Positions 33,974 through 42,541 of a DNA stretch of 64,000 bases are shown here, piece by piece. Position 1 is the first letter of the stretch; every line of letters begins with the position of its first letter. A program made the translations under genes and the position numbers. The stretch covers positions 62,001-126,000 of the forward strand of contig NZ_FOJS01000002.1 of assembly GCF_900111865.1 (NCBI RefSeq), given 5' to 3'. Below the pieces are notes generated by a model. It worked only from the letters and a program-made list of their open reading frames with translations, was not told the origin of the DNA and searched no databases. The stretch comes from Parageobacillus thermantarcticus (GTDB taxonomy: Bacteria; Bacillota; Bacilli; Bacillales; Anoxybacillaceae).

Positions 33974-34123
33974 TCACGATTTTTTGGCCGAACACGATCC
34001 ATGACAGTCGTCAGATAGAGAGCAGCTAGCACACATTCCTTTGGAGCTTTTTTTCATATGGCGAACGAGCGTCCAGCCGGCATAGGCGAAAATGGCTCCG
34101 CCAATTAAAATATTTGCAACCAC
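33974..34123 (-). CDS. FeoB-associated Cys-rich membrane protein
   Basis: Small partner of ferrous iron transport. The GTG at 34123 follows GGGAGGG by about 10 nt and gives 49 residues: one membrane segment (VANILIGGAIFAYAGWTLV), a short basic hinge RHMKKSSKG, and a C-terminal tail with four cysteines (MCASCSLSDDCHGSCSA). It lies 16 bp after feoB. Proteins of this type always follow feoB in Firmicutes; the cysteines may hand over or sense iron. Confidence 0.85.
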   Translation of the reverse strand: MVANILIGGAIFAYAGWTLVRHMKKSSKGMCASCSLSDDCHGSCSAKKS

Positions 34124-34139
34124 GATTTTCTTCCCTCCC

Positions 34140-36134
34140 TTAGTATCCGAGCAGCTTTCCGCCTTCATAAATAAGAAATGAAATGGTATACGCAACTGTT
34201 AAGGCGCAACCGATGGAAACAAACATCCACTTTCGCGCCCCTGTCTCTTTGCGTATGGTTGCAACCGTCGCTAAGCAAGGAGTATATAAAAGCACAAACG
34301 CCATAAAGCTAAGCGCAGATAGCGGTGTAAAATGTTGCACTATTGCCCCTTGCAGCACGTCCATATCTTTTGCATGATAAATGATATTCATCGTGGAAAC
34401 AACGACTTCTTTTGCTAAAAAACCAGTGATGAGCGACGCACCGGCTTGCCAAGTGCCAAAGCCGAGCGGCGCTAAAATCGGCGCGAGCACACTGCCGATG
34501 ACCGCAAGAAAACTGTCATCCATGGAAACACCGATTCCTTTTGGCCCAACATATGTCAATAACCAAATCGCAACAGACCCACCGAAAATAAACGTGCCCG
34601 CTTTTCGCACAAACCCTTTTCCTTTATCCCATGTACTGCGCCACAACGTTAATGCTTGTGGCATGCGGTACGGCGGCAGCTCGATGACGAAAACTGAGCT
34701 TTCATCTTTTAATAAAGTAGCCGAAAACAGTTTGGCAAGGCCAAGTGCAACAACAATTCCTAACACATATAAGAAAAAAACAACAATTGCTTGATTTTTT
34801 GCAAAAAATGTACCAGCAAACAGCGCATATACCGGCAAACGAGCCGAACATGACATAAACGGCAGCAATAAAATCGTCAGCAACCGTTCTTTTGGCTGTT
34901 CAATCGTCCGTGTTGCCATGACACCCGGAACGTTGCAGCCAAATCCGATAATCATCGGAATAAACGCTTTTCCATTTAAACCAATCGCCTCCATAAACCG
35001 GTCCATGACCATTGCGACGCGCGCCATATATCCGGAATCTTCTAACAGAGAAATGAAAAAGAACAAAATGAAAATTTGCGGTACAAATACAAGCACCCCG
35101 CCAACGCCAGAGACAATTCCGCTAAGGACAAGCTCTTTAATGAATGGAGATGCACCTATAAGCGACAACAATTTGGACAGCCAATCCGTTAATGGACCGG
35201 AAAAAAACTGGTCGAGCAAATCGGCAAGCGGTGAGCCAAGCCAGTCAAACGTTAACATAAACATGATATACATAAATAATAAGAAAATCGGCAAGCCCAA
35301 ATATTTATTGGTTACAATTGCATCAATTTTTTCCGTTAACGTGAGCGGCTTTTGCTTCATCGCAACCGTTGATGTTTCGACGACATTCGCAATCCATTGA
35401 TCGCGCACTTCATACATATGCTCTGCTAAAGAGTGACCGAGCGTCTGTCGCGCATTGTCGCGAATCGATCGAAGCGGAGCAACATCTACATATGTTTGTA
35501 AATATGCATGAACCCGTTCATTTCCTTCCAAAAATTGCAATGCGAGCCATCGTTTTGACACTGGTACATCATCTGGGAGTTGTTCACCTATTTTTTGCAC
35601 AGCTGCTTCCACAGCCCGTCCGTAATCGATCGAAAAAGAAGGCCCGCTTTGTTCTGTTAGAGACAAAATGGTGCGAACGAGCTCTTCTGTTCCTTTTCCC
35701 GTCCGCGCGATAACCGGAATCACAGGAACGCCAATACATTGCGAAAGCTTTTCCGCATCTACTTTTACTCCGCGTTTCTCTGCCACGTCAATCATATTTA
35801 ATGCTATGATCAGCGGTTTTCCAAACTCAAGCAGCTGAACGGTCAAATGCAAATTTCGTTTTAATTGGGAAGCGTCTACAATATTGACAATCGCAGAAAA
35901 AGACTCCGTCAATAAAAATTCGGTCGCCACTCCTTCATCGCGAGAAAGCGGCTGTAGCGAATAAATTCCCGGAAGATCAACGATTGGAACATCGTGTTGC
36001 CGCAATATGCCAATCTTTTTTTCTACCGTTACTCCGCTCCAATTTCCGACATATTCGTACGATCCCGTTAAATTATTAAATAATGAGGTTTTCCCCGTAT
36101 TTGGATTACCAAATAACGCAATATATGATGGCAC
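34140..36134 (-). CDS. feoB: Ferrous iron transporter FeoB
   Basis: Fe2+ uptake GTPase and membrane channel. 664 residues. G domain: G1 GNPNTGKTS (9-17), G3 DLPG (53-56), G4 NMID (113-116). A helical insertion domain follows, then the FeoB core with paired GATE regions, the conserved GFGCNVPGVMATRTIEQPKE, and PFMSCSARLPVYALFAG with its cysteine. GTG start 3 bp after the feoA stop. Under the same Fur-type control as feoA. Confidence 0.96.
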   Translation of the reverse strand: MPSYIALFGNPNTGKTSLFNNLTGSYEYVGNWSGVTVEKKIGILRQHDVPIVDLPGIYSLQPLSRDEGVATEFLLTESFSAIVNIVDASQLKRNLHLTVQLLEFGKPLIIALNMIDVAEKRGVKVDAEKLSQCIGVPVIPVIARTGKGTEELVRTILSLTEQSGPSFSIDYGRAVEAAVQKIGEQLPDDVPVSKRWLALQFLEGNERVHAYLQTYVDVAPLRSIRDNARQTLGHSLAEHMYEVRDQWIANVVETSTVAMKQKPLTLTEKIDAIVTNKYLGLPIFLLFMYIMFMLTFDWLGSPLADLLDQFFSGPLTDWLSKLLSLIGASPFIKELVLSGIVSGVGGVLVFVPQIFILFFFISLLEDSGYMARVAMVMDRFMEAIGLNGKAFIPMIIGFGCNVPGVMATRTIEQPKERLLTILLLPFMSCSARLPVYALFAGTFFAKNQAIVVFFLYVLGIVVALGLAKLFSATLLKDESSVFVIELPPYRMPQALTLWRSTWDKGKGFVRKAGTFIFGGSVAIWLLTYVGPKGIGVSMDDSFLAVIGSVLAPILAPLGFGTWQAGASLITGFLAKEVVVSTMNIIYHAKDMDVLQGAIVQHFTPLSALSFMAFVLLYTPCLATVATIRKETGARKWMFVSIGCALTVAYTISFLIYEGGKLLGY

Positions 36135-36137
36135 CGA

Positions 36138-36359
36138 TTATTTCACCCCAATACAAGCCGCCTCTTTGCGTCGAAGACAAATATACTGTCCATCTACTTC
36201 TACCATTAGCGGGCCGCCAAATGGCATTACGCATTTGACACAAACTTTTTCCCCTTCATGCATGCCCATATGAATCAGGCGCTGTTTTACTACTTCATTT
36301 GCTACTGCTAAATGGGTAATCACAGCTTGTTGTCCTTGTTGAAGATCGGCAAGAACCAT
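36138..36359 (-). CDS. feoA: Ferrous iron transport protein FeoA
   Basis: SH3-like cytoplasmic accessory of FeoB, 73 residues from the ATG at 36359 (GGAGG 8 nt upstream). Pattern: LADLQQGQQAVITHLA, RLIHMGMHEGEKVCVKCVMP, GGPLMVEVDGQYICLRRKEA. First gene of the iron operon. Confidence 0.92.
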   Translation of the reverse strand: MVLADLQQGQQAVITHLAVANEVVKQRLIHMGMHEGEKVCVKCVMPFGGPLMVEVDGQYICLRRKEAACIGVK

Positions 36360-36381
36360 TTTAAAATCCTCCAAATAACAA

Positions 36382-36457
36382 TGATTCTTTTTATCAATTA
36401 AATTTTAGAAGTAATTCTTTTCACAATTTGCATAACTAAAAACAATAATGATTATTT
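36382..36457 (-). promoter_or_regulatory. Fur boxes upstream of feoA
   Basis: Two matches to the 7-1-7 Fur consensus TGATAATNATTATCA. One at 36382-36396 reads TGATAAAAAGAATCA on the minus strand (three mismatches or fewer); one at 36443-36457 has the perfect core ATAATGATTAT. They lie about 61 bp apart in the feoA promoter region, consistent with iron repression. Confidence 0.7.
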
Positions 36458-36570
36458 TTCTCAATGAATATCATACCATACTTTGAAGTTTTGGAAGTGA
36501 TTTTTTTCACACCCATCATATAATTTCAATAATTCATTCACAAAATCTCCATGATTAAGTCCACAAAATT

Positions 36571-36662
36571 GTGTAAAAACAAAACGGTAAAAAGCGATTT
36601 TATTTTCCCATAATCTAAGTTTACTGCGCTGGTAATGGAATTTTTCACAATAATTGAGGCTT
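36571..36662 (-). repeat. Dispersed degenerate repeat, copy C
   Basis: Third copy of the family at 13181 and 14601. On the minus strand AAGCCTCAATTATTGTG, then GTAAACTTAGATTATGG, GAAAATAAAATCGCTTTTT and a tract ending TTTTTACAC as in copy A. A minus-strand frame of 71 codons covers it; the shared translation (YC.K...RSK.R.W.N) is conserved between A and C, but no ribosome site or start is shared. Confidence 0.6.
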
Positions 36663-36718
36663 AACTTAACCTCCATCTTTACTTTTATAAAATGTTCACT
36701 TCATATAGTTGAATTTTT

Positions 36719-36758
36719 CTGAATAATCACTATAATATCTTTTACGTATATTATTCAG
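36719..36758 (+). promoter_or_regulatory. Promoter and inverted repeat upstream of the BASS transporter
   Basis: CTGAATAAT (36719-36727) and ATTATTCAG (36750-36758) form a perfect 9-bp inverted repeat that flanks a TATAAT -10 element at 36731-36736. The 3' arm ends just before the AGGAGG ribosome site. It could be an operator or an RNA hairpin covering the ribosome site. Confidence 0.5.
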
Positions 36759-36774
36759 CAGGAGGAAAAAGAAT

Positions 36775-37734
36775 ATGGAAAAATTGGCGAAAATCAGCAA
36801 CTTTGTCGGAAACACGTTTGCCATATGGGTGCTATTATTTGCCGCTTTGGCTTTTTATTCTCCGAAAACTTTTACATGGATCGCGCCGTACATTGTGCCA
36901 TTGCTTGGCATCGTTATGTTTGGCATGGGGCTTACACTGTCGGTCAATGATTTTAAAGAAGTGTTGAAGCGGCCAAAAGAGGTGCTGATCGGCGTCGTCG
37001 TCCAATTTTTGATCATGCCGCTTCTCGCCTTTTTGCTTGCTCATTATTTGCCAGTGTCGCGGGAAGTGGCGCTCGGCATCATCCTTGTCGGTTGCTGTCC
37101 GGGCGGAACGGCGTCTAACGTCATGACATATTTGGCAAAAGGGGATACGGCGCTTTCTGTCGCCGTGACATCCGTTTCGACAATACTTGCGCCGATTTTA
37201 ACGCCATCGCTTATTTTGCTGCTTGCTGGAAAATGGTTATCCGTTTCCGCTGCCTCCTTATTTTGGTCGATTGTGAAAGTTGTTCTTGTCCCGATTATTC
37301 TTGGACTAATTGCCCAATCGCTTTTCCGAAAACAAGTAAAAGCATGCGCCCAAATGCTCCCGCTTGTTTCCGTGATTGCGATTGTCGCCATTGTCGCGGC
37401 AGTTGTCGGGCAAAACCAGCAAGCGATCGCGAAAAGCGGAATCGCGATTTTCTTAATTGTCGTCGCCCACAACGGACTTGGATTGTTGCTTGGCTATTGG
37501 TTTGCGAAATTGTTTCGCTTGTCATTGCCAAAACAAAAAGCGATTTCGATCGAAGTCGGCATGCAAAACTCCGGCCTTGGCGCGGCGCTAGCAACGGCCC
37601 ATTTTTCGCCGCTTGCCGCCGTTCCGAGCGCCATTTTCAGCGTATGGCACAACATTTCTGGACCGATTGTCGCCACCTATTTCCGCAAAAAAGACGAAAA
37701 ACACGAAGCGGACAAACCGACAATTCCAGCCTAA
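36775..37734 (+). CDS. Bile acid:sodium symporter (BASS) family transporter
   Basis: 319 residues with about nine to ten membrane segments. Family motifs: GIVMFGMGLTLSVNDF, GIILVGCCPGGTASNVMTYLAKGD (the crossover region binding sodium) and ISIEVGMQNSGLGAALATAHF. Relatives include YocS of B. subtilis and pantothenate/ketopantoate carriers; the substrate here is unknown, probably an organic anion with Na+. ATG preceded by AGGAGG. Single gene with its own terminator. Confidence 0.9.
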   Translation: MEKLAKISNFVGNTFAIWVLLFAALAFYSPKTFTWIAPYIVPLLGIVMFGMGLTLSVNDFKEVLKRPKEVLIGVVVQFLIMPLLAFLLAHYLPVSREVALGIILVGCCPGGTASNVMTYLAKGDTALSVAVTSVSTILAPILTPSLILLLAGKWLSVSAASLFWSIVKVVLVPIILGLIAQSLFRKQVKACAQMLPLVSVIAIVAIVAAVVGQNQQAIAKSGIAIFLIVVAHNGLGLLLGYWFAKLFRLSLPKQKAISIEVGMQNSGLGAALATAHFSPLAAVPSAIFSVWHNISGPIVATYFRKKDEKHEADKPTIPA

Positions 37735-37767
37735 AAAAACTGGTTCCTTACGCGAACCAGTTTTTTA
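37733..37767. terminator. Bidirectional terminator
   Basis: AAAAAACTGGTTC/GAACCAGTTTTTT with a 7-nt loop, shared by the convergent BASS transporter and endonuclease genes. Confidence 0.9.
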
Positions 37768-38694
37768 CGGTAACAATGGAAAGATAATTCGTTCCGCAAG
37801 CGCCGGGATATCAATGAACGGATTGCGGTTTCCTTGAATAAGAAAAATAGCGCGATTGCGATGCTTTTCGTAAATCGTTGCCGGGAATTGTCGATGCCAG
37901 CGAACGAGAAGCGGAACGTCAATTTTGCGGCGAAACGCTTTTGCGATGGCGTTTGGATAGCGAAGCAGAAAATACAGCATCGCCCGCGCCACCGTTCCTT
38001 TTCCGTACTCTGGCTCAAAATAGCCATTTCTTGCGACACCGCAACGGTTTTGGATCTTTTCTTCCGGTGACTCCGGCTGATAAAACAGAAAATCGGCGTA
38101 CGGAAAATTCGAGCGCAACGTATTGCATTCAGGCTGACAAACAAAAAGATGGTGCAAATCTCCTTTCATCGGCTCTCTCGCTCCGAACCATGATTGTGGA
38201 ACGACATGTTCGGCGTTAAACTTCCATTGCTGCTCGATTTTTTTCACTCGTCTTATCTCTACTTTTTCCCATTCTCTCGCTTTTTTCAATAATTTTCGAA
38301 ATTCGTCGTGGCGTTTTTTCATCGTCTCATAATCTTGAATAATTAATATTTTCGGATCTTTCCTTTCACCCGAATAGATGCTTCTTACCGATCCGTCCGG
38401 ATGCAAATCGACCCATGTATACAAATATTCATCTTTGCTGAAAAAATAAGGAAGCCGCCGCTTATGCGTCCGCGAAACAAGTTCGTGATATTTATGAAAC
38501 AACGTAAGGCCGTCACCATCTAGAGGCATATGGCGGTAATACCGATGCATCGCCCGCGCGTCTTCTTGTTCATTGTAATACACATCCATACGGGCTTCGA
38601 TGTTTTGTTGATGCTCTTGCAAAATAGCTAACTGCTCTTGTCGGTCATCCCCCTGCCATTGCTGGAGTTCTTCCATCCGTTTCTGTATCTCCAC
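37765..38694 (-). CDS. Endonuclease I family nuclease without signal peptide
   Basis: About 309 residues from a GTG at 38694 (AAGGTGA 6 nt upstream); an open frame continues to 38769. N-terminal half is helical and charged. The C-terminal half has the Endonuclease_1 signature: FNAEHVVPQSWFG, MKGDLHHLFVCQPECNTLRS, NFPYADF, with the beta-beta-alpha-metal His and Asn, and RCGVARNGYFEPEYGKGTVA. Most bacterial members are secreted (YurI/BsnA, EndA); this one has no signal sequence and would be cytoplasmic unless released otherwise. It may degrade RNA or DNA. Confidence 0.8.
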   Translation of the reverse strand: MEIQKRMEELQQWQGDDRQEQLAILQEHQQNIEARMDVYYNEQEDARAMHRYYRHMPLDGDGLTLFHKYHELVSRTHKRRLPYFFSKDEYLYTWVDLHPDGSVRSIYSGERKDPKILIIQDYETMKKRHDEFRKLLKKAREWEKVEIRRVKKIEQQWKFNAEHVVPQSWFGAREPMKGDLHHLFVCQPECNTLRSNFPYADFLFYQPESPEEKIQNRCGVARNGYFEPEYGKGTVARAMLYFLLRYPNAIAKAFRRKIDVPLLVRWHRQFPATIYEKHRNRAIFLIQGNRNPFIDIPALAERIIFPLLP

Positions 38695-38766
38695 CGTTAC
38701 TTCACCTTGCTTCTCCCTGTTTCCTTTTTGTATACATTTTACCATGTCCGTTTTCGCTTTGTTATC

Positions 38767-38804
38767 CAAAAAATAAAGTTCGCCCTTTTATTCAGGCGAA
38801 CTTT
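38767..38804 (-). terminator. Terminator of the NhaC gene
   Basis: AAAGTTCGCC/GGCGAACTTT stem followed by ATTTTTTGG on the minus strand. The spacer before the endonuclease gene holds only this hairpin. Confidence 0.85.
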
Positions 38805-38812
38805 GATGAAGC

Positions 38813-40339
38813 TTACCGCATCACGAACGACATAACCCCAAAAAGAACCGCGGCCATCCCTGCGGCAATGAACGCAGGAACTAGCTTTGTACGCGCATAT
38901 TCCATCACCGGCAATCTCAAAATCGTACATAATGTCACTGTATTATCGCTAAGCGGCGAGGCAAACGCACCGAACGTCCCGCTCGCAAATACAGCACCAA
39001 TTACAAGCAGGATATTCGCACCTGACTGATGTGCAAGCGTGACGCCAAGCGGCATTAACATCCCCCATGTTCCCCAAGAAGAGCCGATAAAATAAGAAAT
39101 CAACGCACCAAGCAAAAACAATACAGGAGCGACAAAATAATGTGGAATCCAATTTTTTACATGATCCGTAATATATTGCGAAAAACCTAAATCCTCCGAT
39201 ACTGCTGACAACGCCCAAATGAGTGCCAGCATTAAAATGACAGACATTAATTCATTTCCGCCTTTAACAAAATGGGTCAATAAATCAGCAAGCTTGAATT
39301 TTTGCAAAAGAAAATAAACGACCGTAATGATAACGGTAATAAAGAGCGCTTCCAACATCGCGCCAAGCGCATCGCTGCGAAGAAACGCATCAAAAAACGT
39401 TTTTGCGCCTTTATGCCCATCCCACCAACTCAAGAATAGTGTCAACACAAGTACAATGGACAACGGTACGATTAAATTCCATGGCTTAATCGGTGTTTCT
39501 TTATCGTACGCACGCGGGCAAGATTCCATCCCTTCTCCTTCTTCTCCTTGCGTTTCGTCCGGATTTTCTGTTTTGCCTTTATTTATGTCTGACGCATTTT
39601 CTTCAGCGAACTCAACCGCCAATCGTTCATTCCACTGCTGAACAGGCATATACTTTCCCATTTCTTTCTCCATTGCGCGTGCTTTTCCTTTTCTTGAGTA
39701 TTTAAAAAAGCTGTAATAAAGCCCGACAATAATAATCATCAATGAAAAAAAGTTAAACGGAATGCTTTTTACATAGACAATGTACGGCTTCGCGTCAATT
39801 CCCGCTGTTTTCAGCGCTTTATCAATCACCGAGACCATATAGCCGACAAATGCTGTTGCTAATGGAATGAGGGCGACAACCGGATTGGACGTCACTTCAA
39901 TCGCAAATCCGATCTGCTGCGAAGATAACTTCAGTCGTTCTTTTAGCGCTTTCATAATCGGTGCAATCGTTACGATGCGGAAATCAGGATCGCTGAACGT
40001 CACCATTGTCGAAATCCATGTTAGCATTAAGGCGCTTCTTGCTGTTTTTACTTTTTTGCTGATGAGATGAACAAATCCTTTAATTCCTCCTGTATATTTA
40101 ATCATACTAATAAGACCGGCAAACACATAAAGAAAAATAATGATGCGAATATTATTTGTTTGCATGATATTATCGACCATATATGATAGCATCGTCCGTA
40201 AGCCGCCCAGCAACGTCGGATCGATTAAATAACTGCCAAACAATAGCGCTACAAACAAGCCCGGAATGACTTGTTTTGTCCATATTGCTATCGGAATTAC
40301 TACTAAAAACGGAAGCAACGCTTTCCATGAAGGCTCCAT
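38813..40339 (-). CDS. Na+/H+ antiporter NhaC family protein
   Basis: 508 residues from the ATG at 40339 (AAGGAG 11 nt upstream). About 11 to 12 membrane segments; STMVTFSDPDFRIVTIAPIM and GSSWGTWGMLMPLG with FGAFASPLSDNTV are typical of the NhaC/ion transporter superfamily. A long acidic cytoplasmic loop (about 235-265, rich in Glu/Asp, NPDETQGEEGEGM) splits the protein and is unusual in its charge. Role in sodium or pH homeostasis is inferred; amino-acid or dicarboxylate exchange by relatives cannot be excluded. Confidence 0.85.
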   Translation of the reverse strand: MEPSWKALLPFLVVIPIAIWTKQVIPGLFVALLFGSYLIDPTLLGGLRTMLSYMVDNIMQTNNIRIIIFLYVFAGLISMIKYTGGIKGFVHLISKKVKTARSALMLTWISTMVTFSDPDFRIVTIAPIMKALKERLKLSSQQIGFAIEVTSNPVVALIPLATAFVGYMVSVIDKALKTAGIDAKPYIVYVKSIPFNFFSLMIIIVGLYYSFFKYSRKGKARAMEKEMGKYMPVQQWNERLAVEFAEENASDINKGKTENPDETQGEEGEGMESCPRAYDKETPIKPWNLIVPLSIVLVLTLFLSWWDGHKGAKTFFDAFLRSDALGAMLEALFITVIITVVYFLLQKFKLADLLTHFVKGGNELMSVILMLALIWALSAVSEDLGFSQYITDHVKNWIPHYFVAPVLFLLGALISYFIGSSWGTWGMLMPLGVTLAHQSGANILLVIGAVFASGTFGAFASPLSDNTVTLCTILRLPVMEYARTKLVPAFIAAGMAAVLFGVMSFVMR

Positions 40340-40486
40340 GAATCCTATCACTCCTTTTCTTTCTTTAAAAAAGTATGGGCAATAACGATCTTTTCTATGC
40401 TACTACAAATTATTTGTGGATCAATTTTGTTTTGCATTATTTAGAAAATTCGATAAAATATAAAAATAAAGAAAGGGGGAATAAAA

Positions 40487-40879
40487 ATGAATTTAAAACC
40501 TGGGGACGTATTTACTTGGCAACGCACTTTCACGGAAGAAGAAATATTGCAATTCGCCCGCCTCTCTGGTGATATGGGAAGGCATCATATGGAACGCGAT
40601 GAGAAAGGCCGGCTGATGGTGCACGGGTTATTTACCGCTAGCATCGGCACTAAAATCGGTGGTGACCTAAACTATATCGCCAGAGAAATGAACTGCGAAT
40701 TCATCCGACCTGTATTTACTGGAGATACAGTCACATGCGAATTAACGATTACCGAAGTGATTCCGATGGATGGATACAAACAAGTGGAAATGAAAACGGT
40801 TTATCGCAATCAACATGGGAAAGAGGTATTAATTGGAACGAGCAAAGGGATTATAAAGGACGACGTACATCCTTCATGA
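40487..40879 (+). CDS. MaoC-like (R)-specific enoyl-CoA hydratase
   Basis: 130-residue hot-dog fold protein. The hydratase motif is visible: FARLSGDMGRHHMERDEKGR with Asp29 near the normal catalytic Asp, followed by MVHGLFTASIGTKIGGDL, where HG is the conserved position. The usual N-P pair of PhaJ is replaced by MGRHH, so activity may be altered. Ribosome site AAAGGGGG. Possibly a short-chain acyl-CoA hydratase or acyl dehydratase. Confidence 0.78.
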   Translation: MNLKPGDVFTWQRTFTEEEILQFARLSGDMGRHHMERDEKGRLMVHGLFTASIGTKIGGDLNYIAREMNCEFIRPVFTGDTVTCELTITEVIPMDGYKQVEMKTVYRNQHGKEVLIGTSKGIIKDDVHPS

Positions 40880-40911
40880 AAAAGAAAGGTTGTCTTCGTT
40901 CAGACAACCTT
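40878..40911 (-). terminator. Terminator of the ykoQ-like gene
   Basis: AAGGTTGTC/GACAACCTT stem followed by TCTTTTTC on the minus strand; it overlaps the end of the hydratase gene on the other strand. Confidence 0.8.
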
Positions 40912-41751
40912 CCCCGTTTCACGCCGATGCAGCGGCGTTAATGACAATGTGTGAAGCGTAATTTCTGGCTTTGTACCAACACGAATGTTTATTCCCGTTT
41001 GCCCGAGCCCTTCGCTAATGTAAAACGGCTTGCCGTCTAGTTCGTGGTAGCCTTTAATGATATTCATTCGCACTAATTTTCCCATTTTCACAAGATGATA
41101 CGGCTTCGGCCAATGAATTTGCCCGCCGTGAAAATGTCCGGAAAGCAAATAATCAAAATGATAATGGCGCATATGCAAAACGATATTTGGATCGTGTGTC
41201 AGCACAAGATGTAAACCATCTTTGATATGTGCGTATGCTTTTTCTAAATCGCTGCGTCCTGTGCAAAAATCATCAATACCGATTACATTTACGGTTTTTC
41301 CTTTAATCGAAATGGTTTTCGCTTCATTTTGCAAAACGGTGCACCCATGTTTCTCTAACATTGTTTTTAAAGCTTGGAAATGCTCCTCTTTCAACACATA
41401 ATCATGGTTGCCGAACACGACATAAATGCCATATGCCGGGTTTAGCTTTTGCAACACCTCTAAGTACGGGACTAACTTTGGAATACTTTTTTCACGATCA
41501 AGCAAATCCCCAGTTAATGCGATCAAATCAATTTGTTCATTTTTTAGTTTCCTATATAAATAGTCAGGGGAAATCGATAAGTTTTCTAAATGAAGGTCCG
41601 ACAAATGTAAAATGCGGATGGCATCTTGGTCGTTCCCGCTACAACGCACTTCTACTCTATGAAAAACCGCATCATGCGTATTGCGATGTGCTTTATAAAT
41701 AAAAATAAATAGTAGAAAAATGATCGCAACGATGGCAAAAATAAATATCAT
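40900..41751 (-). CDS. ykoQ: Membrane-anchored metallophosphoesterase, YkoQ-like
   Basis: 283 residues from the ATG at 41751 (GGGAGGAG upstream). One N-terminal membrane anchor (MIFIFAIVAIIFLLFIFIYK), then the calcineurin-like phosphoesterase domain with LHLSDLHLEN, ALTGDLLDR, YVVFGNHDYVL, LVLTHDPNIV and LLSGHFHGGQIHWP. The active site faces outward if the anchor is N-in. Downstream of ykoP-like and opposite ykoN-like, as in B. subtilis, so the gene assignment rests on both sequence and synteny. Substrate unknown. Confidence 0.85.
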   Translation of the reverse strand: MIFIFAIVAIIFLLFIFIYKAHRNTHDAVFHRVEVRCSGNDQDAIRILHLSDLHLENLSISPDYLYRKLKNEQIDLIALTGDLLDREKSIPKLVPYLEVLQKLNPAYGIYVVFGNHDYVLKEEHFQALKTMLEKHGCTVLQNEAKTISIKGKTVNVIGIDDFCTGRSDLEKAYAHIKDGLHLVLTHDPNIVLHMRHYHFDYLLSGHFHGGQIHWPKPYHLVKMGKLVRMNIIKGYHELDGKPFYISEGLGQTGINIRVGTKPEITLHTLSLTPLHRRETGKVV

Positions 41752-41809
41752 CCGTCTCTCCTCCCTCTTTACCATTATAAGTAAATGGGAAGAGAGAAAG
41801 AAGAGGGAG

Positions 41810-42385
41810 TTAATGGCTCGGCTGGCAATCGTACAATGTAAGCAGCTTATCTTTTGACATAAATAAATATTTAGGAGGCCGCCGGAATGCGGAAAAACGG
41901 AACTGTGAAACAACAATGATAGGCATCATCACGGCTGTTTTGAACCATTTGTAAAACGGATTTACAATCGAAAACGTTTCAAAGCCTAACCGCTCGCATC
42001 CTTTATTTAACATCGTAATTCCTATAATTCCTTTTATTTCAGAAAACTGCTCATGATTACGTATATAATTGGCAATATAGGGAAGTCCCGCTTTCACTTG
42101 TTCAAAAATATAACGCCCTTTTTTAATTTCGCTATCTAAATGAAGAAGCTCGCGAATTAAGCGAACATTATGCAAATGAATTTTTAACAACAGGTCGTTT
42201 TTTTGAATTTTCGTGCCGTCCGATAGCACGATTTCCCTTCCTTTATATTTCGTTATACGAACGCGGAAAATCGGGCGGCAACCGTCCCGCTTATTTTCAA
42301 CGTACTCAAGCCTCGAACATGCATAATAAATCGGGTCCAATGCGCCCCAAACCGCCAAAGCATACTGTCTTGCTTTTTCTTTCAT
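41810..42385 (-). CDS. ykoP: YkoP-like protein of unknown function
   Basis: 191 residues from the ATG at 42385, which follows AGAGGGGAG; a longer frame would cover the divergent ykoN promoter. No membrane segment is obvious and no catalytic motif is recognised. Basic and aromatic protein with RVRITKYKGREIVLSDGTKI, LHLDSEIKKGRYIFEQVKAG and KGIIGITMLNKGCERLGFET. It lies between ykoQ- and ykoN-like genes as in B. subtilis. Function unknown; association with a lipid glycosyltransferase and a phosphoesterase suggests envelope work. Confidence 0.75.
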   Translation of the reverse strand: MKEKARQYALAVWGALDPIYYACSRLEYVENKRDGCRPIFRVRITKYKGREIVLSDGTKIQKNDLLLKIHLHNVRLIRELLHLDSEIKKGRYIFEQVKAGLPYIANYIRNHEQFSEIKGIIGITMLNKGCERLGFETFSIVNPFYKWFKTAVMMPIIVVSQFRFSAFRRPPKYLFMSKDKLLTLYDCQPSH

Positions 42386-42541
42386 ATGCTCCCCTCTTCC
42401 ATCATTTATCGCGTATTCACATTTACATTGTGAAACATTTGCCGGCGGTTTATAAATGGATAAAAAAGGGATGGGCAAAGGCGGATAAAATTTTGCACTT
42501 GACATATACTCGATAATAACTTCATCGATTAGGTGATCAAC

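Noticed and set aside
36461-36676. 71-codon frame upstream of feoA as a gene
   Set aside because: It overlaps a Fur box and the dispersed repeat, and shares only repeat-derived residues with copy A; no ribosome site.
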